Source: Metabacillus kandeliae
Lineage (GTDB): Bacteria; Bacillota; Bacilli; Bacillales; Bacillaceae
DNA: 64,000 nt
Assembly: GCF_021166585.1 (NCBI RefSeq)
Contig: NZ_JAJOZE010000001.1
Coordinates: 948,062 to 1,012,061 of the forward strand
Reading direction: 5' to 3'
How positions within the stretch are numbered: position 1 is the first letter of the stretch; each line of letters opens with the position of its first letter. The position numbers were made by a program, and so were the translations under genes. Shown piece after piece: positions 25,858 to 34,022 of the stretch. The notes under the pieces were generated by a model. That model saw only the letters and a program-made list of their open reading frames with translations, did no database searches and had not been told where the DNA came from.

Positions 25858-26469
25858 ATGAAGAATTCAATTAAAGTCAAGACAGCGGGAGTCGTTCTGG
25901 CTGGAGGGCTTTCCAGAAGGTTCGGGGAGCCGAAAGCTTTTGCGATTTATAATGGCAAGAGGTTCCTGGACTATTCATTGAATGCCCTAAAGGATGCGGC
26001 AGAATCTCTTGCAGTCGTATGCCGAAAAGAGCATAAACAAGAAATAGCAGCCACTTGTTCTGCAAATATAATAGAAGATTTAGAAGCTGTAAAAGGACAA
26101 GGGCCGCTTGCAGGCATCTATTCTGCCATGTCAGCAGTACCGGCTGATTGGTATATTATTCTTCCATGTGATGCACCGCTTGTGCCAAAATCAGCCGTGC
26201 AATACTTAAAAACGGCAGCGGAAAAAGAAATGGACGCTAAAGCAATCGTTCCTGTCAATGAAGAGGGCATCCAGCCTTTAATTGCTGTCTATCATGCTGA
26301 TGCCAAAGCTTTGATTCTGGATCTCTTAGTTAGCGGGAAACAGAGCATGAAAGCTTTCTTAGATGAAATTCCAGTAAGATATATAGAGGGCGATCTTTTT
26401 AATAAAGAATATTTGGCGAATATTAATGACCAGGAAGCCTTAAGCAGGCTGACTGAAAATGACATATAA
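25858..26469 (+). CDS. mobA: Molybdenum cofactor guanylyltransferase
   Basis: MobA of 203 residues, which joins GMP from GTP to molybdopterin. GVVLAGGLSRRFGEPKAF is the nucleotide-binding signature, and VKGQGPLAGIYSAM and LPCDAPLVPKS are family blocks. The ATG at 25858 follows the moaA stop by four bases, and the protein from there aligns with the family start; the upstream in-frame extension overlaps moaA and is rejected. Last gene of the operon. Confidence 0.93.
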   Translation: MKNSIKVKTAGVVLAGGLSRRFGEPKAFAIYNGKRFLDYSLNALKDAAESLAVVCRKEHKQEIAATCSANIIEDLEAVKGQGPLAGIYSAMSAVPADWYIILPCDAPLVPKSAVQYLKTAAEKEMDAKAIVPVNEEGIQPLIAVYHADAKALILDLLVSGKQSMKAFLDEIPVRYIEGDLFNKEYLANINDQEALSRLTENDI

Positions 26470-26581
26470 AAAAGACGCCTGGCATGCCAGGCGTCTCTCG
26501 CGTATTGAGGCGAAAAACCAAACTCCACATAGTTTGTTCCAATTAAGGGCGTTTTTCGACTTACACAACTCAGCTCATCGC
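26467..26581 (-). ncRNA. Predicted small RNA on the minus strand
   Basis: The hairpin AGACGCCTGGC/GCCAGGCGTCT has its T-run on the minus strand (26467-26472), so it terminates a leftward transcript although both flanking genes run right. Upstream on that strand are a promoter (26588-26616) and an internal structure: CGAAAAAC/GTTTTTCG outer stem (26511-26518 with 26551-26558) and CAAACT/AGTTTG inner stem (26519-26524 with 26531-26536). The length would be about 115 nt. I cannot match it to a known family. No open frame of note. Confidence 0.6.
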
Positions 26582-26587
26582 TAAACT

Positions 26588-26616
26588 ATCTTAACATGCT
26601 CACATAGCAAAAACAA
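26588..26616 (-). promoter_or_regulatory. Promoter of the predicted small RNA
   Basis: Minus strand: TTGTTT, 17 bases, TAAGAT, with an extended -10 TGT just before it. Transcription would start near 26581. Confidence 0.55.
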
Positions 26617-26710
26617 GCTATTTTTTTTAGCACATTTGGAAGGATCTCGTCAGTTTCAGTTTTTTTTCAGAAGGGAAGTAGTAAAGGAGTAACTCAATTG
26701 GAGGAATAAA

Positions 26711-27439
26711 ATGCTTACAAAAAATCGCTCTCTATTAACAAAAGAAGATATGACAGATCCAAACGCTGTGCCGGATTGGGTTATCCGAGAGTACAAGCAA
26801 TTTCATGAAACCGTTACAGACAAAACATTTCCTTGTTATTTTGGCATGAAGGCGGAAAATAAGGGTGAACTTCGCTACGCATACATAACGCATGATGACT
26901 GGTCCAACCTTCCTAAAGCTGCCGAAGAATTCCTGGAGCTTTTCAAGGAGCCGCCATACATCCGCCATGGCCTCTTTGTTTTTACAGAACCTGAACTGCA
27001 GGAGAAGGATTTGGAGCACTACCGGAAATATTTTTGGGATGTGCTTCAATACATGCATGAGCAGGATAAAAAGCCGTGGCCAGGCGGCAAGCCTAAAGAT
27101 CCCGAGCATTATTTGTGGGACTACCACTTTGCTGGAGAGCCGATGTTTGTCTTCGGAAATGCACCAGCCTACAAGCAAAGAAAAACACGGGATCTTGGTC
27201 ATTCGCTTGTGTTCGGATTTCAGCCTCGCATGATTTTTGAAGGCCTGGAAGGAACAGAGAAAGGCGGAATCATGTCCCGCGAGAAAGTGAGAGAAAGGGT
27301 TGAAAAGTGGGATCAGCTGCCAAAGCACCCGAATATCAGCCATTACGGCGATCCGGAGCATAACGAATGGAAGCAATTTTTTATTGGCGATGATGCAGAA
27401 CCTATTCAGGGAAAATGCCCTTTTCATCATAAAGGGTAA
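26711..27439 (+). CDS. YqcI/YcgG family protein
   Basis: Protein of 242 residues. TFPCYFGMKAENKGELRYA near residue 38, FVFGNAPAYKQRKTRDLGHS, FGFQPRMIFEGL and the C-terminal GKCPFHHKG are family hallmarks. Relatives include GntA, a heme-dependent N-hydroxylase in guanitoxin synthesis, so an oxygenase acting on an amine or guanidine is possible. That is inference: nothing nearby indicates a pathway. GGAGGAAT precedes the start. Followed by a terminator. Confidence 0.82.
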   Translation: MLTKNRSLLTKEDMTDPNAVPDWVIREYKQFHETVTDKTFPCYFGMKAENKGELRYAYITHDDWSNLPKAAEEFLELFKEPPYIRHGLFVFTEPELQEKDLEHYRKYFWDVLQYMHEQDKKPWPGGKPKDPEHYLWDYHFAGEPMFVFGNAPAYKQRKTRDLGHSLVFGFQPRMIFEGLEGTEKGGIMSREKVRERVEKWDQLPKHPNISHYGDPEHNEWKQFFIGDDAEPIQGKCPFHHKG

Positions 27440-27446
27440 TATCACG

Positions 27447-27478
27447 GCAGCCTGCTTGAGCGGGCTGCTTTTCTTTTT
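27447..27478 (+). terminator. Intrinsic terminator
   Basis: GCAGCC pairs with GGCTGC around TGCTTGAGCG, followed by TTTTCTTTTTT. Confidence 0.7.
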
Positions 27479-27612
27479 TGCGGTAAACGGAGGTGGGTTT
27501 ACATAAAATGATTATAAACATGATGCAGAGATGAATTTCTCTCTTGGCCATCTAATAGACCGAAAAAACTTCTTATTACAGTCCTATTTACGAGTTTTCT
27601 TACTGCCTTACC

Positions 27613-27698
27613 AGCCGGCTCTTCATTAACTGTTCAATAGATAAACGTTACTGGCGGAAATGTCAGGTTTACTGTCCAAAACAGCTGCTTTACTGTCC
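27613..27698 (-). repeat. 21-bp-periodic repeat array A
   Basis: Motif GGACAGTAAA (minus strand; TTTACTGTCC on plus) starts at plus-strand positions 27626, 27647, 27668 and 27689, exactly 21 bp apart, as GAACAGTTAA, CGCCAGTAAC, GGACAGTAAA and GGACAGTAAA read leftward. The array ends leftward in AGCCGGCT at 27613-27620. The same motif, period, end palindrome and offset occur at 59.5 kb on the other strand. It lies about 115 bp before the VOC gene; no coding. Confidence 0.75.
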
Positions 27699-27813
27699 AA
27701 ACTGTTAAAAGTGAATTTTACGCTTGCTAAACTTAATTTTGCTGCAAGCAAGCAGGGAACAGCCCTGACGAAACAGAATGGTTAAATTATCAGATTTAGA
27801 AAGGAGCAGTTAA

Positions 27814-28245
27814 ATGATTCCGCAGCGAATTTCACTTTTAACCATCGGGACGGAAAATGTTCCAGTCCTGAGAGCTTTTTACCAGCGTCTCGGCTGGGAA
27901 GAGACAGCAATCAGCTCAGATGAATATGCCGTATTTAAAACAGCAGGCGTCCTTCTTTCTCTTTATCCTCTGAAAAAAATAGAGGAAGATGCCGGCATTC
28001 AGTTTACAGCTGCGACTGGAGGCTATAAACCGGTGACGTTAGCCATCAATGTAGAAGAGCGCGAAATGGTAGATGCTGTCATGCTGAAAATAAAACAGGC
28101 AGATGCGGAAATTTTAAAAGAACCTTATGAGGCATTTTGGGGCGGGAGAATTGCTTATTTCGCAGATCCTGAGAAAAATGTATGGGAAGTAGCTTATAAC
28201 CCTGACTCTGTTTTTGATGAAAGAGGAGCCATGCTTTCTTTTTAG
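27814..28245 (+). CDS. VOC family protein (glyoxalase/bleomycin resistance-like)
   Basis: Protein of 143 residues with the vicinal oxygen chelate pattern: RISLLTIGTENVPVLRAFYQRLGW as the first beta-alpha-beta unit and GGRIAYFADPEKNVWEVAYNP as the last, carrying the metal-binding glutamate. AAAGGAGC precedes the ATG. Members bind or modify small hydrophobic molecules; the ligand is not predictable. Confidence 0.9.
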   Translation: MIPQRISLLTIGTENVPVLRAFYQRLGWEETAISSDEYAVFKTAGVLLSLYPLKKIEEDAGIQFTAATGGYKPVTLAINVEEREMVDAVMLKIKQADAEILKEPYEAFWGGRIAYFADPEKNVWEVAYNPDSVFDERGAMLSF

Positions 28246-28250
28246 CAATA

Positions 28251-28281
28251 AAAAAACTGTCTGCAGCCAGACAGTTTTTTT
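28251..28281. terminator. Bidirectional terminator
   Basis: AAAACTGTCTG pairs with CAGACAGTTTT, between the convergent VOC and LLM genes. Confidence 0.85.
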
Positions 28282-29275
28282 ATTGAGGAAATAGCTTCGA
28301 GAGCAGCTTATAAGAATTCTTTCGGTCTTCAAAGCTATAGACGTTCGTTAAAACCATAAACTCCTCAGCCTGGTAGGCATCTTTTAACTCCAGCAGCTGT
28401 TTTTTTACCGTTTCAGGAGATCCGATCACCATCCGCCTGCGATTATGGCTTATTTTCTCCCGGTCGCTTTCTGTATAGGGATAAGAGGCCGCCTCTTCAT
28501 AATCCGGGATCCTGCTGTCGAGCCCTTTTTCTACCCGAAGCAGCCATAAATCCTGGCTCATTGCCAATTCTTCCGCTTTTTCTTCGGTATCTGCACAAAT
28601 AATAAAGATAGCTGTTATGGGAGATGGGCTGTCATGAAATGGCGAAGATGCAAAAACTTCTTTGTATAGCCCATGTGCGCGTTCTCCTCGTTCATTTTTA
28701 ATAAAATGGCCAAACACATAGCCTGCGCCCTTAGAACCAGAGAGCCTTGCACTGTTTTCTCCAAGTCCGAGCAGAAAAAGCTCCGGGAGAATGGAGGCAG
28801 AAGGTGCAGCTTTTATTCCGTAGGAAGGGTGATCGGGCGGCAGCGTATCGGTTAAAAAGAAGATTAAATCGTTCAGCTGTCTTTGAAAGTCAGTCATGCT
28901 TTTCTTATGTCCGTCTGTTAAAGCGAGTCTGACTTTTTCTGTTCCTCCCGGAGAACGGCCAAGGCCGAGATCAATTCTTCCTGGATACAGGGCTGAAAGC
29001 TGGCGGAACGTTTCTGCGACTTTATAGGGGCTGTACTGGGGAAGCAGAACACCTCCTGAACCAACGCGGATCTTTTTTGTTGCAGCTGCGGCGGCTGCAA
29101 TGAGGATTTCGGGCGCTGAAGAAGCAAGTCCTCTTGTGCTGTGATGCTCTGCAAACCAGTATCGTTTATAGCCAAGGCTCTCAGCCAGCTGTATCATTTC
29201 AATCGATTCGTTCAGGCTCTGTTCCGGACTTGAGCCCTTACGGACAGGAACCTGGTCAAGAATGCTTAATTTCAT
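28280..29275 (-). CDS. LLM class flavin-dependent oxidoreductase
   Basis: Luciferase-like monooxygenase of 331 residues. The family start KLSILDQVPVRKG, YWFAEHHSTRGLASSAPEI, RVGSGGVLLPQYSPYKVAE and GRIDLGLGRSPGG are characteristic of the MsnO8-type LLM group that uses FMNH2 or F420-like flavins. The second ATG (29275) has better spacing from AGCAGG than the first (29281). A paralogue of the same subgroup lies at 44.7 kb. The substrate is unknown. Confidence 0.9.
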   Translation of the reverse strand: MKLSILDQVPVRKGSSPEQSLNESIEMIQLAESLGYKRYWFAEHHSTRGLASSAPEILIAAAAAATKKIRVGSGGVLLPQYSPYKVAETFRQLSALYPGRIDLGLGRSPGGTEKVRLALTDGHKKSMTDFQRQLNDLIFFLTDTLPPDHPSYGIKAAPSASILPELFLLGLGENSARLSGSKGAGYVFGHFIKNERGERAHGLYKEVFASSPFHDSPSPITAIFIICADTEEKAEELAMSQDLWLLRVEKGLDSRIPDYEEAASYPYTESDREKISHNRRRMVIGSPETVKKQLLELKDAYQAEEFMVLTNVYSFEDRKNSYKLLSKLFPQ

Positions 29276-29451
29276 CAGCATAACCTGCTTTCGTATGATT
29301 CATATCTATTAAGGATAATGGAAGCAGAGCAGTGTTCCAACTATAATGATCTCCTGCAGAAAGCCGCTTGTTTTTTGTTGGGCAAACCTTTAACTAATGT
29401 TAAAATGGAAAAAAAGACTAAATTCCTAGAAACAAAGGGAGAGAATGAACT

Positions 29452-30867
29452 ATGGGAGTAACACTGCGCAAGGGCCAAAAAGCCGATCTGACAAAGTCTT
29501 ACCCTGGACTGTCAAAGATTGCTGCCGGTTTAGGATGGGATGTCAATCAAACAGGCAGCAGCCAGTATGACCTGGATGCTTCTGTATTTCTGCTGGGCGA
29601 AAACGGAAAGGTGCAATCCGAATCCGGATTTGTCTTTTACAATAATCCAAGCGGTGCCGGCGGTTCAGTTATGTACTTGGGAGATAACCGCACAGGTGCT
29701 GGTGCCGGAGACGATGAATGCGTCACGATTGATTTGCAGCAGGTGCCGTTATCGTTTGCCAGAATTGCCTTTACTATTACGATCCATGATGCAAAAAGCA
29801 AAGGGCAAAGCTTTGGACAGGTTTCCAACGCCTATATCAGAATCTACCGTCAGGATACCAATGAAGAACTGCTGAGATACAATTTAGGGCAGGAATTTTC
29901 TGTCGAAACAGCCATTGTAGCGGCGGAATTATACCGGCATAACGGGGAATGGAAGTTTAACGCAATCGGAAGCGGGTTTCAAGGGGGGCTTGCTGCACTG
30001 TGCCGTAACTTTGGCGTAGAGGTTGATGATGAACCAGAACCTTCTCCAGCGTTCCAAGGCGGCCAGAGCATGCATCAGGCAGGAAATTACTATACCCAGC
30101 CCCAGACTCCCGCTCCGAATTATCAGCAGGCACCGCAAGGCTATCAGCCTCAAGCCTCGTATGCCCAGCCTAGTGCAGCCGCCTATCAGACTGCAGCAAC
30201 TGCTTATCCGGCCCAAACAGGGCAGCAAACAGGCGCTGGACAGATGTCCTGTCCAAGATGCCGTTCCACAAACTTGAATGCGGGCAAGAAAGGCTTTGGA
30301 ATCGGAAAAGCTGCTGTAGGCGGCCTGTTACTCGGACCAGTCGGACTTCTTGGAGGATTTGTCGGGGGCAATAAAGTGCAATTTACGTGCGGCCAATGCT
30401 TCCATAAATTCTCACCCGATCAAAAAGATTTTGCTGCATGGGCAAATGATCAAAAGAGAAATGCAATGGACTTATTTCAGCGGTTTAAAAATCAGGATGT
30501 TCTTGATGCAGTAGTAGCAGGATGCGCTCTAGTCAGTATGGCTGACGGAAGCATTTCCAGCGTTGAGCGGCAAAAAGTGCACGAATTTATTCATACCAGC
30601 CAGGAGCTCAGAGTGTTTGACACCCAAAAAGTGCTGGAGCGCTTCAACTTCTTTTTATCAGGAATTGAACGGGACTGGATGATAGGGCGTGCAGAAGCGC
30701 TGAAGGCCTTAGGAAGAATCCGGACAAAACCTGAGGTTGGCCGTCTTGTTGTCAGGTACAGCATTGCCGTTGGCTTTGCTGATGGCAATTTTGACCCATC
30801 CGAACAGCAGACAGTATCAGATATTTGCAGAGAGCTTGGTTTAAATCCATCTGAATTTCTTTCCTAG
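29452..30867 (+). CDS. TerD domain protein fused to zinc ribbon and TerB-like domain
   Basis: Protein of 471 residues in four parts. Residues 1-190 are a TerD domain (calcium-binding stress fold: LGWDVNQTG, DLDASVFLLG, SGFVFYNNP, GDDECVTIDL). Residues 195-265 are a Q/P/A/Y-rich linker. A zinc-binding segment follows with CPRCRSTNLN and CGQCFHKF flanking a glycine-rich hydrophobic stretch. Residues 330-471 are TerB-like (DAVVAGCALVSMADGSIS, AVGFADGNFDPSEQQ). Ter proteins link to tellurite and envelope stress; here there is no terZABCEF operon beside it. Confidence 0.85.
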   Translation: MGVTLRKGQKADLTKSYPGLSKIAAGLGWDVNQTGSSQYDLDASVFLLGENGKVQSESGFVFYNNPSGAGGSVMYLGDNRTGAGAGDDECVTIDLQQVPLSFARIAFTITIHDAKSKGQSFGQVSNAYIRIYRQDTNEELLRYNLGQEFSVETAIVAAELYRHNGEWKFNAIGSGFQGGLAALCRNFGVEVDDEPEPSPAFQGGQSMHQAGNYYTQPQTPAPNYQQAPQGYQPQASYAQPSAAAYQTAATAYPAQTGQQTGAGQMSCPRCRSTNLNAGKKGFGIGKAAVGGLLLGPVGLLGGFVGGNKVQFTCGQCFHKFSPDQKDFAAWANDQKRNAMDLFQRFKNQDVLDAVVAGCALVSMADGSISSVERQKVHEFIHTSQELRVFDTQKVLERFNFFLSGIERDWMIGRAEALKALGRIRTKPEVGRLVVRYSIAVGFADGNFDPSEQQTVSDICRELGLNPSEFLS

Positions 30868-30870
30868 TAT

Positions 30871-30902
30871 AAATCCCATCAGGAGATATCCTGGTGGGAT
30901 TT
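30871..30902. terminator. Bidirectional terminator
   Basis: AAATCCCATCAGGA pairs with TCCTGGTGGGATTT between the convergent terD and DUF817 genes, running into the end of the latter. Confidence 0.8.
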
Positions 30903-31700
30903 TGTCTGTACTGGTTCTGCTGATCTTGAGCGGGATTTGCCTTGTTTGACCATCTTCAGCTGTGCAGTGAGGAGAAAGCTGACGATCACAAGCAAGAGCC
31001 ATGAGCTGATTTTGGATGGATGAACAACTTGCCATCCCGTATGCTGATCCGGATATTGCCATGCGCCAAAAAAGGTGGCAATATTCTCGGCTATCCAAAT
31101 GAAAAAGCCGATGAGGACAAAGGAAAGCGAAAGCGGCATGCTATATACTGTGCCATTAACCTTAAAGGTGACATAGCACCGGAAGAACAGCAGCAATATG
31201 GCAGCAAATAAAAACCATCGCAAATCATACATATAGTGATTAGAAAAAAAGTTGCCGTATATTAAAATCCCAAGTAATCCTGCTTTTTTTGAACCTGGCC
31301 AGTTAAGAACGTCCAAATCAAATCCTCTCCATGCCTGGCAAATATAGCTTCCAACGCTTGCATACATAAATCCGCTGTACAATGGCACATCAAATATCTT
31401 TGTCCATGCTTTTTCAGGGTATGACCAGGAGCCTATATGCACTTTATAGATCTCAAGCAAAAGACCGAGCACATGAAATAAGAGAATAACTTTTAATTCA
31501 TCCTTTGTTTCCAGCTTATACTTAACCATAAGCCATTGGACGAACAGGCAAATCATCAGTATTAAATCATAGCGGTGCAATAATGGCATCGGCGGAAGAT
31601 ATTTCGTGACAGCAAGCGCCAAAAAAATGGCAGCAGGGAACAAGCAGGACAGCGCCTGCTGCCAGCCGAAAAGCAGGAAGTTCACACTATGCTTTTTCAT
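30879..31700 (-). CDS. DUF817 family membrane protein
   Basis: Protein of 273 residues with about eight hydrophobic segments. VHIGSWSYPEKAWTKIFDVP, FMYASVGSYICQAWR and ENIATFFGAWQYPDQHTGW are the conserved DUF817 runs. The start at 31700 lies one base past the stop of the upstream gene (TGAGATG), so translation is probably coupled. Function unknown. Confidence 0.85.
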   Translation of the reverse strand: MKKHSVNFLLFGWQQALSCLFPAAIFLALAVTKYLPPMPLLHRYDLILMICLFVQWLMVKYKLETKDELKVILLFHVLGLLLEIYKVHIGSWSYPEKAWTKIFDVPLYSGFMYASVGSYICQAWRGFDLDVLNWPGSKKAGLLGILIYGNFFSNHYMYDLRWFLFAAILLLFFRCYVTFKVNGTVYSMPLSLSFVLIGFFIWIAENIATFFGAWQYPDQHTGWQVVHPSKISSWLLLVIVSFLLTAQLKMVKQGKSRSRSAEPVQTKSHQDIS

Positions 31701-31701
31701 C

Positions 31702-32685
31702 TCAGGAAGAGCTTCCGTCAGCAGAGGAAGAAGCAGCGATCGAACTTGAAACAGCGGCAATCATGGCTGCCTGCTGTGCCTGCAAAATGGCTTCAACAGC
31801 AGCGGAAAATCCAGCCTCGGCAAGCTTTTCCTTCCCGATTTGTTTGCCTGCAGCCAGCTGAACGGAAAGCAGCCGGTTCATATCCTGGTACCATTTGAAA
31901 TATTTATCGCTGTTCAAAGCATCATATGTTTCTTTTACAGAAGGGACAAACTCAGTGCTGTTGTCGATCAATGCAAGAAGTCCGATGCCTGGATAAAATG
32001 CAGGTTTCGGTTTAATGCCTTGTTCTGACAGAGCTTTATGGATCCTCTCACACCTATCCAGAAGGATTTCACCCTCACTGCTTAGGGTCAGAATATGACT
32101 GAGGAACTGCAGTTCATTTCCTTTTTTGAAAGATTTGCCGCTTAGCGCGGAATAAAGGTTTTCCATACTTTCAAGAATGTCATTTATGGGCTCTTTTTGA
32201 AGAGCCATCAAAACAGCGAGAGGATAGTCGCTTTGATTTGTAAGGAAGTAGTGATTTTTTTTCATCCCTTTATACAAATGGGAAGCTTTTTCACACACCT
32301 CATCCGTGAAATCCTCCTTTAGAAGCACTGTCCCTGCAATATATGTATAAATGCCTTTCGAAAATCCTTTTTCCACAAGCAAGCCGTATACTTTCTGAAG
32401 CTTTTGAAAAGCGGAAGAAGGGTCCTCATGATGTACATCAAGAGCAGAAGCGATCGTAAAGCGGGATGCTGTTCTTAGCGGGGAAAATAAGCCGCTATCT
32501 TTTCGAATATTTTCACTTAATGAAAGAAATGAATCGAGTGAAAGCGGGCTATCATTGACGGTATACATGGATGCAATCATCATGGCTGAACGCTGATCAA
32601 GACCCTTCCACTTCACTCCGTTTTTTAAGGTTTCAAAGTGGCTTCGAAACACTTTTAGTGAGCTGGCCGTATTCAACACATCCAC
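31702..32685 (-). CDS. DUF4003 family protein
   Basis: Soluble, mostly helical protein of 327 residues. The run RSAMMIASMYTVN, the FSPLRTASRFTIASAL block and the repeated hydrophobic helices match the Bacillus DUF4003 family, which has no known role. The C-terminus is serine- and alanine-rich (AAVSSSIAASSSADGSSS). It shares an operon with the DUF817 gene. Confidence 0.82.
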   Translation of the reverse strand: MDVLNTASSLKVFRSHFETLKNGVKWKGLDQRSAMMIASMYTVNDSPLSLDSFLSLSENIRKDSGLFSPLRTASRFTIASALDVHHEDPSSAFQKLQKVYGLLVEKGFSKGIYTYIAGTVLLKEDFTDEVCEKASHLYKGMKKNHYFLTNQSDYPLAVLMALQKEPINDILESMENLYSALSGKSFKKGNELQFLSHILTLSSEGEILLDRCERIHKALSEQGIKPKPAFYPGIGLLALIDNSTEFVPSVKETYDALNSDKYFKWYQDMNRLLSVQLAAGKQIGKEKLAEAGFSAAVEAILQAQQAAMIAAVSSSIAASSSADGSSS

Positions 32686-32882
32686 TCCTTAGCTTTTTTT
32701 CTTAACTATATCAAATTTCGACGCGGAAAATGAGAGAAGTTCCAGAATAAGGGCTGCAGATTGTAAGGCGGTATAGCAAAAAAGACTTGAAAATGAGCAG
32801 GATATCCTGTAATATATTATGTTGCTAAGATAATGACCTTGATCATTTATATCTTGCAAATATAAATAGACAGGTGATAAAT

Positions 32883-33857
32883 ATGTCGAATAACCCATAC
32901 CGAGTTTTACTTTACTACAACTATGTAACAATTGAGGATCCTGAAGAATTTGCGAAACAGCATTTGAAGTTTTGCAAAGAGCTTGAGCTGAAAGGCCGTA
33001 TCCTTGTCGCAAATGAAGGGATCAACGGAACAGTGTCAGGCACATTTGAACAAACAGAAGCCTATATGAATGAAATGAAAAATGACCCTCGTTTCGCTGA
33101 TATGGTTTTCAAAATTGATGAAGCTGATCAGCATGCTTTCAAAAAAATGCATGTGCGTCCGCGCAAAGAATTGGTCACTCTCCGTCTTGAGGATGATGTA
33201 AACCCGCATGAAATCACGGGAAAATACTACAGTCCGAAAGAATTTTTTGAAGCCATGCAGCAGGAAGATACCGTTATTCTGGATGCGCGAAACGATTATG
33301 AATATGATTTAGGCCACTTTAAAGGGGCCATTAAGCCGGATATACAAGCTTTCCGGGAACTTCCCGATTGGATAAGAGAAAATAAAGAAATGCTTGAAGG
33401 AAAGAAAATTTTAACTTACTGCACCGGCGGCATCCGCTGTGAAAAGTTCTCAGGTTTTCTTGTAAAAGAAGGCTTTGAAGATGTAGCACAGCTGCACGGG
33501 GGCATTGTTACTTACGGCAAAGACCCTGAAGTCCAGGGCGAGCTATGGGATGGCCAATGCTACGTATTCGATGAGCGCATCAGTGTGCCGGTTAACCGGA
33601 AAGAGCATGTGATTGTCGGCAAAGACTATTTCACAGGAGAGCCATGCGAACGCTATACAAATTGTGCTAACCCAGTGTGCAACAAACAAATTCTTGCTTC
33701 TGAAGAAAATGAACAAAAGCACTGGAGAAGCTGCTCTGAAGAATGCCTTACGCATCCAATGAATTTGTATGTGAAAGAGCACGGACTGACTGAGGATGAC
33801 ATTCAGCGCAAGCTTGAAGAGTTAAAAGCTGAAAATACAATGCCGGTAATGAGCTGA
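32883..33857 (+). CDS. trhO: tRNA uridine(34) hydroxylase, rhodanese type
   Basis: Protein of 324 residues of the YceA/TrhO family, which hydroxylates U34 of tRNA as a step to 5-methoxyuridine. N-terminal acylphosphatase-like segment ([16 protein letters not shown]), central rhodanese domain with active-site loop CTGGIRCEK near residue 180, and a C-terminal cysteine-rich zinc-binding tail ([21 protein letters not shown]). The ATG at 32883 follows AGGTGAT. Alone in its unit. Confidence 0.92.
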   Translation: MSNNPYRVLLYYNYVTIEDPEEFAKQHLKFCKELELKGRILVANEGINGTVSGTFEQTEAYMNEMKNDPRFADMVFKIDEADQHAFKKMHVRPRKELVTLRLEDDVNPHEITGKYYSPKEFFEAMQQEDTVILDARNDYEYDLGHFKGAIKPDIQAFRELPDWIRENKEMLEGKKILTYCTGGIRCEKFSGFLVKEGFEDVAQLHGGIVTYGKDPEVQGELWDGQCYVFDERISVPVNRKEHVIVGKDYFTGEPCERYTNCANPVCNKQILASEENEQKHWRSCSEECLTHPMNLYVKEHGLTEDDIQRKLEELKAENTMPVMS

Positions 33858-33859
33858 AC

Positions 33860-33898
33860 AAAAGCCTGAAGGACTGAAAATGTCCTTCAGGCTTTTTT
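33860..33898 (+). terminator. Intrinsic terminator
   Basis: AAAAGCCTGAAGGA pairs with TCCTTCAGGCTTTT directly after trhO. Confidence 0.88.
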
Positions 33899-34022
33899 GC
33901 ATCTTATCATTTGACAGAGAGGGCCGTTTATCATATTATTATCTCGAATTAAAAATAATTTAGACAAAACTATTTTATTTCAATATTTTTGAATGAATGG
34001 TTTGAAAGAGGAGGAAAGCACG

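Noticed and set aside
26735-27445. 236-codon minus-strand frame opposite the YqcI/YcgG gene
   Set aside because: A shadow of the recognisable plus-strand family protein.
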